From Edolisoma coerulescens (taxonomy: Eukaryota; Chordata; Aves; Passeriformes; Campephagidae), in contig VWZW01000481.1 of NCBI GenBank assembly GCA_013397115.1, positions 601,150-665,149 on the forward strand: DNA of 64,000 nucleotides, written 5' to 3'. Under the pieces are notes generated by a model. It did not search any database, had not been told where the DNA came from, and saw only the letters and a list, made by a program, of their open reading frames with translations. Positions 38,381 through 51,180 of this stretch are shown here, piece by piece. The translations under genes and the position numbers were made by a program. Position 1 is the first letter of the stretch, and each line of letters begins with the position of its first letter.

Positions 38381-38401
38381 ATATATATATATATATATAT
38401 T
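38381..38401. repeat. (AT)n microsatellite
   Basis: About ten AT units, preceded by a short 'atatacacac' stretch. Confidence 0.95.
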
Positions 38402-39961
38402 TATGTCAGATAATAGCAATGGACACACTTCCTGGTGATTATTTCTGGTTTAAGATTTTTATAAGCAGTATTCAGATGAAAGATGGAACTAAAGTTTTAA
38501 GAATACACAAAAAGAGCCTGTTAAAATTGCTTCTACAGGTAAAATAAATGACCCTTTACTGCTGTTTCACAAAAATGAAGCTTTTAAACTATGTTTTGTA
38601 TTTAAAACTACATTATTATGCAAAGGAAATATTAATTGTAGTTAATGAAATAACGTATCGCTTCTAGTCATCGTGGGCCTCACTTCTAAAGGAATTTGCT
38701 GCCTAATAAAGCAGTTCATTACTTTGTGGGATTTCAGACTTACTGCAGTAGGCCAGCTGTTTTTTCCCCATCAAAATCAGTGCCATTAAGATGGCGCTTC
38801 TGAAAAGCAGCCATACATGCAAGAATATTGTCACAAAGATGTCCATATATTCTTTAATTTTCAGATCCAACTGATGTTTTTCTTGTCCATTTGGGAGTTT
38901 GTTTGTAAACTGGAAGACGGAAACTCCTTTTTCTGCTTTTTTAACTCAGTCTATCAGCTTTAGATGAAATAACACAAATGAAGAAAATACTGTCTTTGCA
39001 ACTCTCAACTAAAAATTCCACTGGAAGTAATTCAGGAAAGCTACAACCAATACAGCAGAAACTGAAAAAACTCCAAAGTTTAAAAAAAACAACAAACCAC
39101 AACACACCAAACAAACTCTCTTTTCTTAAAGACTTACACAATGTGAAGATTTATTCAATGTGATACATATTATTAGGCAAAATGCACTTTTGAACTCATT
39201 AACATCTGAGAACAGTAAGAGCAAAAATAGGCCTTAGAATGGACTGTCATTGCCATGAATATAAATAGCATTTTTAAAGAATAGTGTACTTATTTTAAGC
39301 CAAGACCTTTCAATTTAAAGAAAAAAGGATGGCTTTTTTATGTTGGTAAGCATGAACATAAACTCTGATGTTTATAGGTTGTACCTCAAGACTATAAATA
39401 TTTTAATCATAAGTGATAATATCTATAAATCTGAAATGCACCCAGTCCCATGCTGTCTGAGTAGATGATGTGTGTAGTTATAGGTAGATGTATAGTGACA
39501 ACAGCACTAGTCCAGGAGCAGCAGCAATTATTACCTTAAGCAACACAGGACAGGACAACAGAAGCGGTGGGGTAGACTTTAGTATTCAGATACAAAGCTA
39601 CCCAACATCATTTAACCAACGTGTTAGGGCTGAGTGTAAGTGGTAATAAACTAATGTGGATTCATTATGATGACTCAGAGAAACAATATTACATTATAAA
39701 TTCCAAGTAATATGTTTCTGTTCAGAGTGGATGTGGTCTTGCTAAGAAAAATAGGTACCTTTAAAAGTTGTTCCTTTGGGCTAAAAGAGCTGCTTGAATT
39801 CTTGAAGATAAAGATTACTGAAATGCCATGAAAAGACCTCTAAAAGACTTAAAACTGAAGAAGAAAAGGGGAAAACAAAGGAGATTTTTCTTTTTAATAC
39901 ACAAGTGACTTTCTTGTTTTTCTATCGTAAAAACCTTGTTACCATCAAAGGTTGGGCCTAC
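38402..39961. other. AT-rich noncoding sequence
   Basis: No gene is seen. An A/C-only tract lies at 39081-39116 (A-run, then CAACAAACCACAACACACC and similar). Confidence 0.5.
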
Positions 39962-40148
39962 AGGTTGGAGTGGGAAATCTGGACAACCCAAGTGTGTAAT
40001 AACACAAGTACAGTTTGGAACAGGTCAGACAGGAGCTTTATTAACTGTGATCACAGTGAGAGAACGTGTGGACAGTATTGCACTCACTGCTCCCTGATGC
40101 TCTGCTAAGTGATTGCAGCCTGTAATCATTCTAATATAGGCTGCGTCA
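39962..40148 (-). repeat. ~187-bp interspersed element, copy B
   Basis: Aligns end to end with 25441-25628: 'gaacaggtcagacaggagctttattaactgtgatcacag' (given in part), 'tgctccctgatgctctgctaagtgattgcag', ending 'gctgcgtca'. On the minus strand both copies begin TGAC-A/G-CAG-C/T-CTATA and carry AATAAAG. It is directly followed by 'ggga' and a poly-A run, in which the only N of the window lies. Family unknown. Confidence 0.65.
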
Positions 40149-40154
40149 GGGAAC

Positions 40155-40168
40155 AAAAAAAAAAAAAN
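40155..40168 (+). repeat. Poly-A run ending in an ambiguous base
   Basis: Thirteen A residues and then N at 40168. This is the only ambiguous base in the window and is most simply a homopolymer length problem in the assembly. Confidence 0.9.
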
Positions 40169-42480
40169 GGTCATTTTGATGTTAACAAATTCAGGTATCC
40201 ATCTCCAACAGGGACAGACTTCAGTAGCTTGCTAGCTGCCATAGCTCCAAGAAGGACTCACACAGTAAATAAGGTGAGGACGTGGAGCCTGTATTGTCAG
40301 GCATACCCTGTATCACCATCAACTAGCAGTGGGGAGGGGAAACAAACAGACTGCAAGCTCCTAGTTGAAAAGACTGTTCTTTTTACTTAGGATAAACTTC
40401 TTAGCCAGAACTCTCAAATATCCATACTCCGAAATATCAATGATTTTACCACCACACTGGTAAAACATGACTCAGGATGTTGACTCTTATGTCATGTCCA
40501 ATCAATTCTGTATTATCAATCACAAAAATCTGGCTTTTCTATTGTCCCCTGACACCTGCAGTTGGGGGATGACTGTGCTCATAGTGGAAATCTGTTTTCT
40601 GCAATGTGCTGGCATGATCTTCCCAGTCCCAAGAAGATCACTGGGTCATGTCTTGCAAGTGTTAAGGAAAAACACTTCCTTGCTGATGCTCCTCCTCACC
40701 CCCTCCCAAATACACACACCAAATATTCTGATGAATACCTCAATACATAATAATGTCTTTCATGCTGTATTTTCCAGCTTTTATGGACAGGTTGTAATTG
40801 GAATGTGACTGTGAAATAAACAGGTACAAAGTGACTGACAATTCCCAAAGATGTAAAAATAAGCCCATTTTAACCCCCCACTGTTAAAATAGTTCCTGCA
40901 TGGATTCTACAAAGTATTGTCTTTACCTGAAGCTAAAGAAACACTTCAAAGATGAGGCCCTTTGGCTCTCTTTTAAGCCCATGCTACCAGAATGATAAGC
41001 TTATTTAAAAAGTCATGGCATTGTTGCACTTGGTATTTCTATGAGTAAAGTAAAAAAAACCCCAAAACCATTTGTACCACAATCATACATACTCCTTTGT
41101 ATATGCTCTTTATAATTTATTTGCCCTGTCAAGTACATACTGGGTTTTTTATTTGTGGCAGGGCTCATGTTAACATAAGTCTGCATCTTTCTCACATTAA
41201 ATTCATATATCTAAAATCAAACCAAACCAAAACTGTAAATACCTAACACTGATTCTACAGCTGGAAATTATCAGCAATGCAAATAACAGATAACACTATT
41301 CCTACTCCTTCCAGAAAGATGAGTAAAATGAAAAATGTCATTACAGACATTGTGTACCTTGTACATACAAATAATTCCTCCTTCTTAATTTGTCCTCAAA
41401 TACTTCCATATATGCTTTTAGTAGTGGGGTGTTCATACAAATACGATACATTAGAGCTCCTCAACCTCTCTACCCCCATGATCCAAGTAAAAAAAATTAA
41501 AACTTCTGGGTGTTCTTACCAGGGACTGTAACTCTGGCAAGAATTAGGGGCGGAGGTGATTTGCAACTCACAATTTGGGAGAAGCAATTGCGGACTGAAT
41601 GGTGAAGGCTCTTTGTAGTTAATGCTGCCAAACTCTTCTCATCAGAAACCCTTCATTTCAGTCGTTAAAAAATCTTCCAGAATTTAACTGTTGGGGCTGA
41701 AATGTTCCATGTCTGATTTCCAAAAGAGTGTTAGCATAAATTGTCCAGTTGTTTTCAATAATAAAATCAGCAGAAAATATATTATTTGCCAATCATGCTA
41801 TTTACCACAACAGTTTTGTCAATAATTTCTGGCAGTATAATGTCTTGAGGCAAGAAAGTGAAATTTGGCATTCCATAGTCTTTGTGTGATGGATAAGTCT
41901 TTTGTTGTGCGTCTATGTGTATGGATGGGTGTAATGCTCAAATACAGCCAAGTTATAAATAATTGAGAAAATATCTGATTGCATATGCTTAGTAGCAGTT
42001 GATAAATAGAATTTCCAAGGATTCTGTCCATGCTAAGCCTATTTTCTTTCTGACCCCAGAATAAAAGAGGCTAAGCCCACACTGTCTCTACCATTGCTTT
42101 TCCCAGCTTTGCTGTGCCAGAAGACAGACACAAAACTAAGGTGGAGGTTACACAAGCTGGTCGCATTAATGGGACCACTCCCTGTGGTTGGTAAGGGAAA
42201 GGCATGGGTCTCCTTTCTAGACCTTGCACCTAGCTAACTTCACAAAGCCATTCCCCAAAGCATCCTTCCTCAGCCTCTTACCTGTGCATCAGCTCGAGCA
42301 GAAGACTATGGCGGTCTTGCAGAAGTGTGGGGCTCTCACACTCACATCTGACATTGGGGAGGGCTGTACTGTGAACTAGTAAAGTCTGAAGAATAGTTGT
42401 CTATTGTTTTCTTAGTGTCCAAAATTTGTAGTTACAGTTAGTATTCACAATTGTCTGCTTCAGCTTATTATCTGAAAAAT
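40169..42480. other. Noncoding sequence, nothing recognised
   Basis: Short frames only. An A-run with CCCC lies near 41047-41070. No repeat family is recognised. Confidence 0.5.
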
Positions 42481-42486
42481 GGGACT

Positions 42487-43078
42487 AATAGTACTCTTCA
42501 CTGCAGCAAACGAGTACGGCAAGAAGTTTGTTACTGCTTGTGGAACAGCCGAGTACACTAATGAGGAAAGTTGCGGAGGGCGGATGGTGGGTGCCACAAC
42601 CTTCCGGAAGTGTCTCCAGTATGGAGCCGATCGGCAAGGCCACTACACACTCACACACGCAACTGCACACACCAGACAGCTCAATAAATGAGTCGACGGC
42701 AAAGAGGCAGGGAGGGTCTTCATCTAGAGTTCCATAGGAGAAATTTATTCCAGCCACACACGTGAAGGAGCCTGGGGATGGAGACAAGAGAGAGGGAGAA
42801 AGGGAGGGTCTAAGTTTGTATATGGGGTCGGTAGGGGCAGAGACAATCTGAGGGCACGGGGGTGGTCCAAAGGGAAGCCCTGGGGTAGCGGTGAGCGCAA
42901 GGGCCAATGGGAGGAACAGGGAAGGGAGAACCTTCTAGATAAGGTAAAAGGGGGAGGGCCAAACAGGCCAACTAGGAAGGCAGAGCTGGGGTACATTAAC
43001 ATAAGAAAGCCAAGCATCCTGGGAGAGACCTTTTCTGTCACCCTAACCAGGAGTGCCACTCAGGGTCCTTCCCTCCAG
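42487..43078 (-). mobile_element. LTR-like element, probable solo LTR of an endogenous retrovirus
   Basis: About 590 bases that differ from the surroundings: richer in GC and with many intact CpGs. Read on the minus strand, the order is that of an LTR: an ATTGG box (complement of 42904-42908), a TATA-like CATATACAAA (about 42816-42825), and a poly(A) signal AATAAA (42744-42749) about 70 bases after it, followed by GT-rich sequence, with more U5-like sequence to the end. Flanking copies of GGGACTA at 42481-42487 and 43079-43085 may be a target duplication, but then the ends are not TG...CA; with TG...CA ends the element would be 42502-43077. No internal viral genes are seen. The family is not recognised. 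The 140-codon open frame across it is incidental. Confidence 0.55.
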
Positions 43079-43085
43079 GGGACTA

Positions 43086-45998
43086 GTGTCATTCATCTGT
43101 CAAGAGGCTCATCAACCTGTATAGGGGAACATGAAAGAAATGGTCATAAGGAAACAAACAATTCTGCATTACATCAGCCTTGCACAATGTGAAATGAATC
43201 AGCATTGGATGCTCCATGAAGACAAGGATAAAACCAAATACCGAGTTCATTAATGGACCATCTATATGAAACATGTTTCCAAGCCAGGTCTCTGACTTTA
43301 AGAGTTCCAGTAGAAGATGTTCATTGACAAGAACAAAAAAATAGTGTGTGTTCTTTTAATTAAAGACTGATCATAGTGCATAAACCCAAAGGAAGCTAGT
43401 TAAACTTGCACACATTACTGCCAGAAAGAAACAGAATTATGTTTCATTGCTTGATTCTTTAAACTTTGCGTCCTTTTAACATTTTTTTAAATACATAATG
43501 TTAACACATGCAAATAGTAACAAAATGCAGAATGGCTACAGTGAAAATTATAATCTTATGGTTTGAAGTGCTTATATGCTTCCCCAGGAGCACCATTTAG
43601 ACCAGATGGTTTTACAATACATAAACATGCTACAAGTAAAACCAAGATCTGATTTAGTACCTAACAATACATTCCTGAAACCTAGAAGAGACAAGAACAA
43701 GATCAACCTCAAAATTCTTGCAGAAATCAGAGCTTTAATGTAAAGAACTGCAAACAAAACTTGGGATGACAGCAGTGACATGTTTTCCATTTTTTCCTGA
43801 CATCTTTCTGGAGTTGATGTGATTTAGCACTGAAATGCAATCCAATGACAAACAGTAAAAATCCATCTTTGATGCAATTTCACAAAGCAGTCCTCTTTAA
43901 CAGCAGGTTTTCCATGAACACAAGGTGACAGATGAAAAAAAAAGTCAGGCTAAACCTTTACCCAAGACTTTGGTTAAGAGTCTCTTACCTAGTAAATAAG
44001 AGGGCCAAGGTTCCTGGCTGGAGATCACTCATACTATTTAATGTTTCCAGCATCCCCCAGCACTACCTCCACCACACATGACCCCCACTATTGTCCCAGA
44101 AGACTGGCCACCCTTGGACAGCCTCCCTCTACCACGCCACGGCCCTGGGAACCCAAGGTGCACCTTTAGCTCACAGCAAGGCAACAGAATCACTTCAGAC
44201 AGCAGCTCTGAGCTGGGATCATGGGAATGCTACTGGGCAGCTGGAGGAGATGTAGAGCCAAGGGTGGACAGGGGCAGTCTATGCTCAGTGGTCAAAGGGT
44301 CGAACATCCTCTCTGCTCTCACGTCATTTAGCAGTGCAGGGGTAGTCCAACAAGCCTGTGCCATCTGAGGGACCAGACTGCTAAAAGGGGCTAAGGGCTT
44401 CCTAGCTCCTTTCCTCCAGTTCATGCCTCTCACTGGGCAAGCTGGCACACTTGGAGCCCCTGTTCCTCAGCTCAAACCATCAGTAGCTGGTTATGGATAT
44501 AAGCCCTAAAGGTTTTCATCCTTCTTACCATCACAGCCTTTAGCAAAATGGAGGTTTCTGTCAGCTTCCCCTCTGTCCTGTGTCCTTTGTAATCAGGAGA
44601 TTCCCAGGCACTCATCTCCCCTGTGTGCCTACCCTTAAAGGGCCTGAACTTGGAACAGGGATTTAGAGCCCATGCTTAATAAATTAATCCAGTGACTTAC
44701 AATAAGAAGATTTCAAACACTCCTGCTATACCTCTTTGAAAAATTTCCTTACCTTCCATTAGCATAAAATGATAAATATGTTCTGTGTGATGCAAATGAT
44801 AGGTGCTGCACTGGGCTTGGGACAGTGACTTATGCAGGTCACATGCCCTTCTGCCACACGTGTTTTAAGCTGCATGTGCAAGATAACCTGGTTATCTCAA
44901 AAGCTGTGGTATAGCTGGACTTCCCAGTGAAGTCAAGAGCCATTTATAATCATGAGCAAAATTAAACTACCATATATTTCTGCCTTCAATATGGCAAATG
45001 AGTACTAATCATTGCACTACATTTTGTCATTGCTTGGATTTTTTTCCAGAATATCCAAATAAATTTTTGAATATTGCATTTTCTAGTATGATTGATTTTA
45101 ATGCATCAGTCATATAATTTTCCTCTTCCAAATTACACTGGCTGAAGAAACAGAAACATGCTGAGCAAAGAAAAAAATCTAGGTACTCAAAAAGAAAAGT
45201 ACTCTTAATTTTGAAGATGCAATGAATTCATATTTTTAATTTACTAATAAAATAAAATATTTCTGATTATTCTCAGGTTAAACATATGCAATGAGCCTCC
45301 TGTGGGACAGTTATATTTATCAAGTATAGCAGGCCACTAACTAGACGATATTACTTCATTGTCCAAGGTGCCAGCAATGTGCAATCACCCCTAATTACTC
45401 TCAGCACTGTCCTGTGAGGTACTAAACAACTTTGACTTTCATTTCAGTAGTAGCCAAAAGTGTTTTGCATTCCTTAGGAACATGCACATGAAAGATCCTT
45501 CTCTAAATTAGCTGAAAAACAGTTTTGTGCAAAATTTTACATTTGTTTTTAATGAGAAAAGTCAATTCCAACAGAATAGGATGACTACACCAAGAGAACA
45601 TTTGACCTACCAATTTCAGAATTTCCTTCAGTTTCTGAGCAATCTCCCATACCAACACAGACCGACTTGTATGTACACTCTCCAATTTTATTTCAGAAGT
45701 TTTTGTTCCAAGTGCTCACAAATGTTTTATTCCAAGTATACTATCCGCAAATAACTAGTGTAACTTTATTATATAAAAATTTGTTGACGTTTTCATCAAT
45801 GAAACAAAGAGAATTGCCATTCATAATCTACAAGTGATCCACTAAATGAGATCTGTTAGTATGAAGTTCTCAGAACACTATTCACTCTATAAAGGAAAAA
45901 TACATGATACTACACATTAATACTAGAAAAGCATTCCTGTTTTCTCCTTTTTCCCCCCATTTTCACTTCTGTCCAGCTGAAAAGTGTTTTTCTTTTAG
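43086..45998. other. Noncoding stretch, nothing recognised
   Basis: AT-rich apart from a GC-richer patch at about 44040-44470. No gene or known repeat. Confidence 0.5.
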
Positions 45999-46050
45999 GA
46001 GTTTGTTCACATTCTTGGTCAGCAGGAGCTACCTGAAGTTCAGACCCTAT
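45999..46050 (+). other. Weak exon-like block, 52 bases
   Basis: The acceptor 'gtttttcttttag' (AG at 45997-45998) and a full-consensus GTGAGT donor at 46051 bracket 52 bases. One frame reads Glu-Phe-Val-His-Ile-Leu-Gly-Gln-Gln-Glu-Leu-Pro-Glu-Val-Gln-Thr-Leu and stays open well past the donor. The peptide is not one I recognise. Both splice signals are good, but no neighbouring exon was found. Confidence 0.22.
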
Positions 46051-46650
46051 GTGAGTGCCTCTGCCTTCCCCGTCCTACACGAGACACACAGTTTCAACAA
46101 TGGACTTTGCTGAAATAGTGATAATCAATGTGGGCTCCCTCTCATCTTCTGGGTCTACCCAGTGGCCAGTGCTGGACTGACTAATCTGACTGAACTTACC
46201 AAAAGAGTTGCTGCTGTTGCTAGAAGAGAAATTTTTGCATCAGTCTAGGTCAGCCAAATACTTACGTTATCAAGAAGTTCACCAGGTCCAGTGGAGGTGG
46301 AGCTTATTAGAGCAAAAGATGACAAATGCCACAGCAGAGAGGAAAGACATTTCATTTAGCCCTTCCACAAATAAGACTTCTGAAATTCTTTTAGCGCTTC
46401 AATTGTTTAAAGCACATTTTTCAAATGAAAACTGGTTTTTGTGCTTTGTAGAGATTTCTAAGACCTAAACCTCCATAAATTTTGGCATTTTGATCAGTCA
46501 GCATTTCAGCAATGGTGTTTGAGCCACTAGAAGCAGCCTTTAGTATGGATCTTATGGGTATAAGTACAATACCTTAGTTCATTCTGTTTCACAACTAAAC
46601 AAATTTTGTAAGAGATACATTGACATTTTCTACTTTAAAAATGTATTTTA
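46051..46650. other. Noncoding sequence, nothing recognised
   Basis: No feature seen beyond the exon-like block. Confidence 0.5.
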
Positions 46651-46685
46651 AAAACCCAAAAACCAAACCCAAACCCAACCCAAAC
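46651..46685 (+). repeat. (CCCAAA)n-like simple repeat
   Basis: A and C only: CCCAAAAACCAAACCC and then CCCAAA/CCCAA units to 46685. It resembles a telomere-like repeat at first sight but lacks the TTAGGG/CCCTAA unit. Confidence 0.85.
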
Positions 46686-49463
46686 TTATAATCCTGATGT
46701 CCCAATGTATTCTTTAAAGCTTGTTTGATGCAAACATTCAGACTACATCTTTAGTTTCTTCTGTTTCTTTCTTAATACTTGTCTTTAGATTCTTCAATCA
46801 AGAATATCTGTTCACCTAAGGAACAAAAATTATGAGGTCGCTGATGCTCTTTTTGCTTGCCGTTGGTTGCTGTTTTTTCAACTCAGCAGAGAGCTGTTGA
46901 ACATGAGAGGATAAACTGAATGTCAAGTCTGACTTGCACAAAGTAGACATGCTGTCTGTTTTACTGCCCTGCTAGTTCACTCAAGGTGAAGAATATAACC
47001 TAGCTGGGGGGTGGGAGGGTAGGAAAGAGGATTAGTCCTGCAGCACCCATTCATACACTCAGCAAATCTACCATCTGCCATGAACAAAAGGTGGGATGAG
47101 CTGCAGCATTTCATGGCACAGTAGGAAAAACTGCATTGTAATCTGATCACTGTATTCACTGCAATTACCCAGCTCTGTAGCAGCACCAGGGAAGTGGTCA
47201 ATAAGTTCCTCTAGCTGTTGAAGAGCACAGTGTACTCACGGACAGGAGGGAAGGACAGAACAGGTTGTGCCTTGCCTCCTGCTTCAGGCTGTACCTGCCT
47301 GACACTGCTACCAGGAACGGGTGGCTCAGAGACCAAATGTTTCCTATCACAAGGCCTGCAGATCCCATGGACACAGGCTGCTCTGCCCCGGTAGCCACAA
47401 CATGAATGACAATGAGTTTGTTATGAATATAGAGGTAATTGCCAACACTCAGCTGCCATCCCCTGAATTTCTGTTACAATATAATGTGCAATTTCCCTTT
47501 ACAGTGGCATTGTGGTTCAGATAATTTCAGAAGCATTTTGTTTGCTGGAGTATTTACGTGTAGTATCCACCTTTATTCAATCAGAAGACGGCTAATTTCT
47601 TTGCTGTGCTAATTATGTCAGAGCAAAACACAACGTGTTTACGCTTGTTCTTGTCAGGCAGTTTGAGAAAGTGATTCCCTTTGAGTGACTCTATCACCTA
47701 GTTTCTGTTGCCTTGTTTGTGGACTACTTAATGATCTGCTCCTAAATTTCTCTGGAGTTGTGCATGCAGTGACTTGCAGGCAGTGCAAGTATAGTCCACA
47801 CAGGGCTGGGTATTGTTCCCAACAGCCTGTACATACCCAAACTGCAGAGTAAGCTGTAATAGTATCAGTGCCTGGTATCTGTTCATACTCCACATGCCTG
47901 TGGTTACATGTGTCAACTTGCAGCCTGAGTCACATAATGATAGGTTACATCTGACATACTATCATATAAGCAAGGAACAACAGGATTGGGAAGCATATAT
48001 AAATATATATATAAATAACAACATGTCCAAATTAATTTTATGGAAGCAATCATATGACATAGCGGCTTACCATAGGTGAGGAGTGGGCTTGCCCCAGAAG
48101 TTCCTCTGAGTTGTATAATACTAAAACTGAAAACAAAGCTGTCTTTGGAACAATGGAATTCCTTTTACAATTTGAGTACTGAATTCAAAATTTGGGTCAG
48201 CAATCAGAAGAGACATATAAAAAACCAGAAATTACAGAAGTCCTGAGTAAATATGAGAGCCTCTATTGGCATTAAGGCAGTTTGACCACGTTTCTCCCAG
48301 TTCTTACTTTTGGTCTTGCTTTGGCATTCTCTCGTATTTTTATCACCTAACAGGATAGAAATAACAGGGGAGAAATACAATCCCATTGCTACCTGAAAGG
48401 CTGAATACTCTGTCTCAGAAACCAAGTTTCCTGAGCTAGCCAAGAAACTGTTGGTGGGTTTGTCTCCCCCCCAAGCTGTGGTGAACAGAGCCACTCTGGC
48501 AGGGTCCTGTGCTGCTCAGCAGAAGAGTGCTACTATGAAAACAACATCTGCTCATCAGAAAGGGGAGCCTGGATGTGTCTGCAAGGGCAACAACAACTTC
48601 AGAGAGCAAAGGGGAAGTGATGCAGCATTCTCTGCCATGCACACGTCTGGTAAGGGAGGGAGGGAGCTTGGTTTTGTTATTTATGAGAGAGGTGAAGGTA
48701 GGAAGATCAGATAGGAAGGAAAAACAGATAACTCAGGAATTTCAAGAGTTAAACTGTCCTTAAAACTAGTTCTCCCACTGAGATGAAAGGAATAGCTTGC
48801 ACGTGGCCTCAGCAGTGCAGCTGCACACTCAGGTTTCCCCTCCACCAGGCATTTTATCATCTACAGCTTCTCAAGCCCAGTGCAACTTTAAATGAATATA
48901 AGTAGTGTCTACATGATGTGTACAGCTCTATTTCTTCAACGAGTCACAGCTCTACCAGACATTCTGCTTCTACCCTGAATTTTTCTCAAACATTTTGTAT
49001 GCAGGAACCAAAGAGTAACATGGAGAGAAAGTGCCAGAGGTGCATGAGACTTGAAGCACCCAAAGGCTTTCTTAGGCAGCGTCCAGATCTGAGAGGATAC
49101 AGCTGCTCTCCTGAAGATGCAGGGCTCTGTGTTTCATAGGCTTTAAAACCAGGATCCTATGCCAGCAAACCAATCTGAGATATTGGTAAATAGACTCTGT
49201 AACCAAGGTATCACAGTCCTATTTGGGGAAAAAAAAACCCCAACCATAACAAAAGAAAAAAAAGTATCAGTAAAAGCGATTAAAATGTATATGTTTACAA
49301 GTAGGATTTAGTTCTGCTTGTATTCTATCATTGACACGCAGCCACCTTTTATGCTGTCTGCTGACAGCATTTGATGCATTTTTCCTCCCATGCTTATTTT
49401 TAGTTGCCATAGGAACTTTCTTATTTCCTGTCAGCTGATGTCCTTATTTAGTGCTATTAATTG
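46686..49463. other. Noncoding stretch, nothing recognised
   Basis: Includes a TA-rich stretch (about 47995-48016) and an A-run with CCCC (49230-49262). Short frames only. Confidence 0.5.
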
Positions 49464-49473
49464 TATAAAAGGG
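49464..49473 (+). promoter_or_regulatory. Candidate TATA box
   Basis: TATAAAAGGG, which is as good as a TATA box can be, within 'ttaattgtataaaagggtg'. A start would fall near 49494. The upstream 150 bases contain a TGCTGACAGC and a CAGCTGATG motif of the kind that bind bZIP or bHLH factors, but these are short. No exon could be identified downstream. Confidence 0.28.
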
Positions 49474-51180
49474 TGTTGATTCTGGTACTCCAGATGCTGA
49501 AAAAAAAAGCACTTTACAAAGGCAGAACACACATTTCAGTTTACTCAGTTGTTTATTCACTTACTTCTATCAATATTTAATCCAAAAAGCTGGACACTGT
49601 AAGAGCAGTTGTTACCACATCAGTGGAATCTGGAGTAGATCCTCTCCAGTCTTTTCTTCTTGTTTCATCTAAGTTTCCCTCCCACTACCATAAACATACT
49701 TATGTGAAATAGTATCTTTTGTCTGTGTAGCTTGTAGGTTCATTCTTTCTCAGTGCCCACATATCCAATTATCTTTCCCCCGCCCCAAAAAAAATCCAAA
49801 CTGCTGTTAAAATGCATAGGAGTGAAAACAAAATTTTCCAACATGTGATGAAATATAGTCTGGAAAAATACTGGGACCTGAGGGGGGATTCTTTTTGGCA
49901 AATATCAATTCTTCTTCTCTTACATATAATAAGATACTTTGCAAAAGATTATTTTTCTATTAAATTTATTGTGTGGCCAGAGAGCAATAAAGAATGACTG
50001 GAATTGACTGAGAACTACAATAGCTTAAACTGGCACTTTCTTTATCCACATCAACTATGAATTCTTCCCATGATATGGTCACATATTTGGAGAAAAAATC
50101 TGTTCAACATATATACTTGCATTTGAGTTAATATTATATGAAATTTCAATGTCAGCTTATTCTAGTCCTTCTCTGGAAAAACTTCAGAAAATAGCAGCAA
50201 TGTACACAAAGTCTTTAAAAACATATTCTTTTTTCCAGTTCACATCACCGCTCCTCATAAGATGGAGGAAAACAAGTAGGTTGGAATAAAGAAACTGGCA
50301 AAGAAGCAAGCATCTAAAACTTTGGAAAATAATTCCGGTGGTGTGACTTAAATTATGCAAACTTCATCTAAGGTTTTATTCAAGCATCCTACAGACAATT
50401 TGAATCTCCTCACTGACTTCAGGGGCTGCTGGAGTAGTCCCACTGAATGGGTAACTGGAGTATTATTGAGCTTGCTGTGGCACTAGGAGAATAATATTCT
50501 CCTTGGGAATGTTCCCAAAGCATATGGTGTGTGCTCTTGCTGAGGCAAGAACTGTCAAGTGCTTTAGTTGCTATAACTCAATGGTCATTTGAGGTAAAAG
50601 ATTTCCAACCTGATCCTGGAAGCTCCTGCATAGAGGGTCTCTTTTGCAGAAGTCCTTCCCAGCCTCCTCAGCCCAGCCCCATCACCAGCAGAACTGTCGT
50701 CAATTGACCCTAGGACAAGCTGTCCTGCAAATTGTAATGCTGATTTTATTTAGACCTTGCTAAATTAAGGAAAAACATTTATTCAACAGCAAAAGCTTTT
50801 ATTATTTTAGCAAAAGAAGAATGTACCAAGTATCTGTGTTTCCTTCTTGAACAGGAAGAAGTGAAGGTTTTGGGAAATGGAAATTTATTCTTCTAACCAG
50901 TTTTTTCTTTTAAAAGTAGTTTTAAAAAGCACTTTCTTTTGTAAAAGAAAGTATACATGTAGATTTAAGTTGTTTTTATTTATTAGTGAGAATCAGAGAA
51001 GATATTTATGCTGATTATCTCTCTGTAGGACTGTTTAAAGATTTAAAGACCTTGAATATTAATTTATATATCCACATATTGAAATTTAAAACTGACATTA
51101 GAAAAAAATTCTTAACTAGAATTTGCCCATAATGCCTTTTCCCAAAACAAATCTCCTCGTTGAACCAGGAGTCAAATAAT
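49474..51180. other. Noncoding sequence, nothing recognised
   Basis: AT-rich, no repeat or gene recognised. Confidence 0.5.

Noticed and set aside
25441..40148. The two 187-bp copies as the two LTRs of one provirus
   Set aside because: They are 14.5 kb apart, differ at about a quarter of positions by eye, one is nested in an unrelated LINE, and no gag, pol or env sequence lies between them.
42485..42907. 140-codon minus-strand frame
   Set aside because: It lies across the LTR-like element, including its poly(A) region, and is a result of the GC-rich composition.
46651..46685. Interstitial telomeric repeat
   Set aside because: The unit is CCCAAA/CCCAAAC, not CCCTAA.
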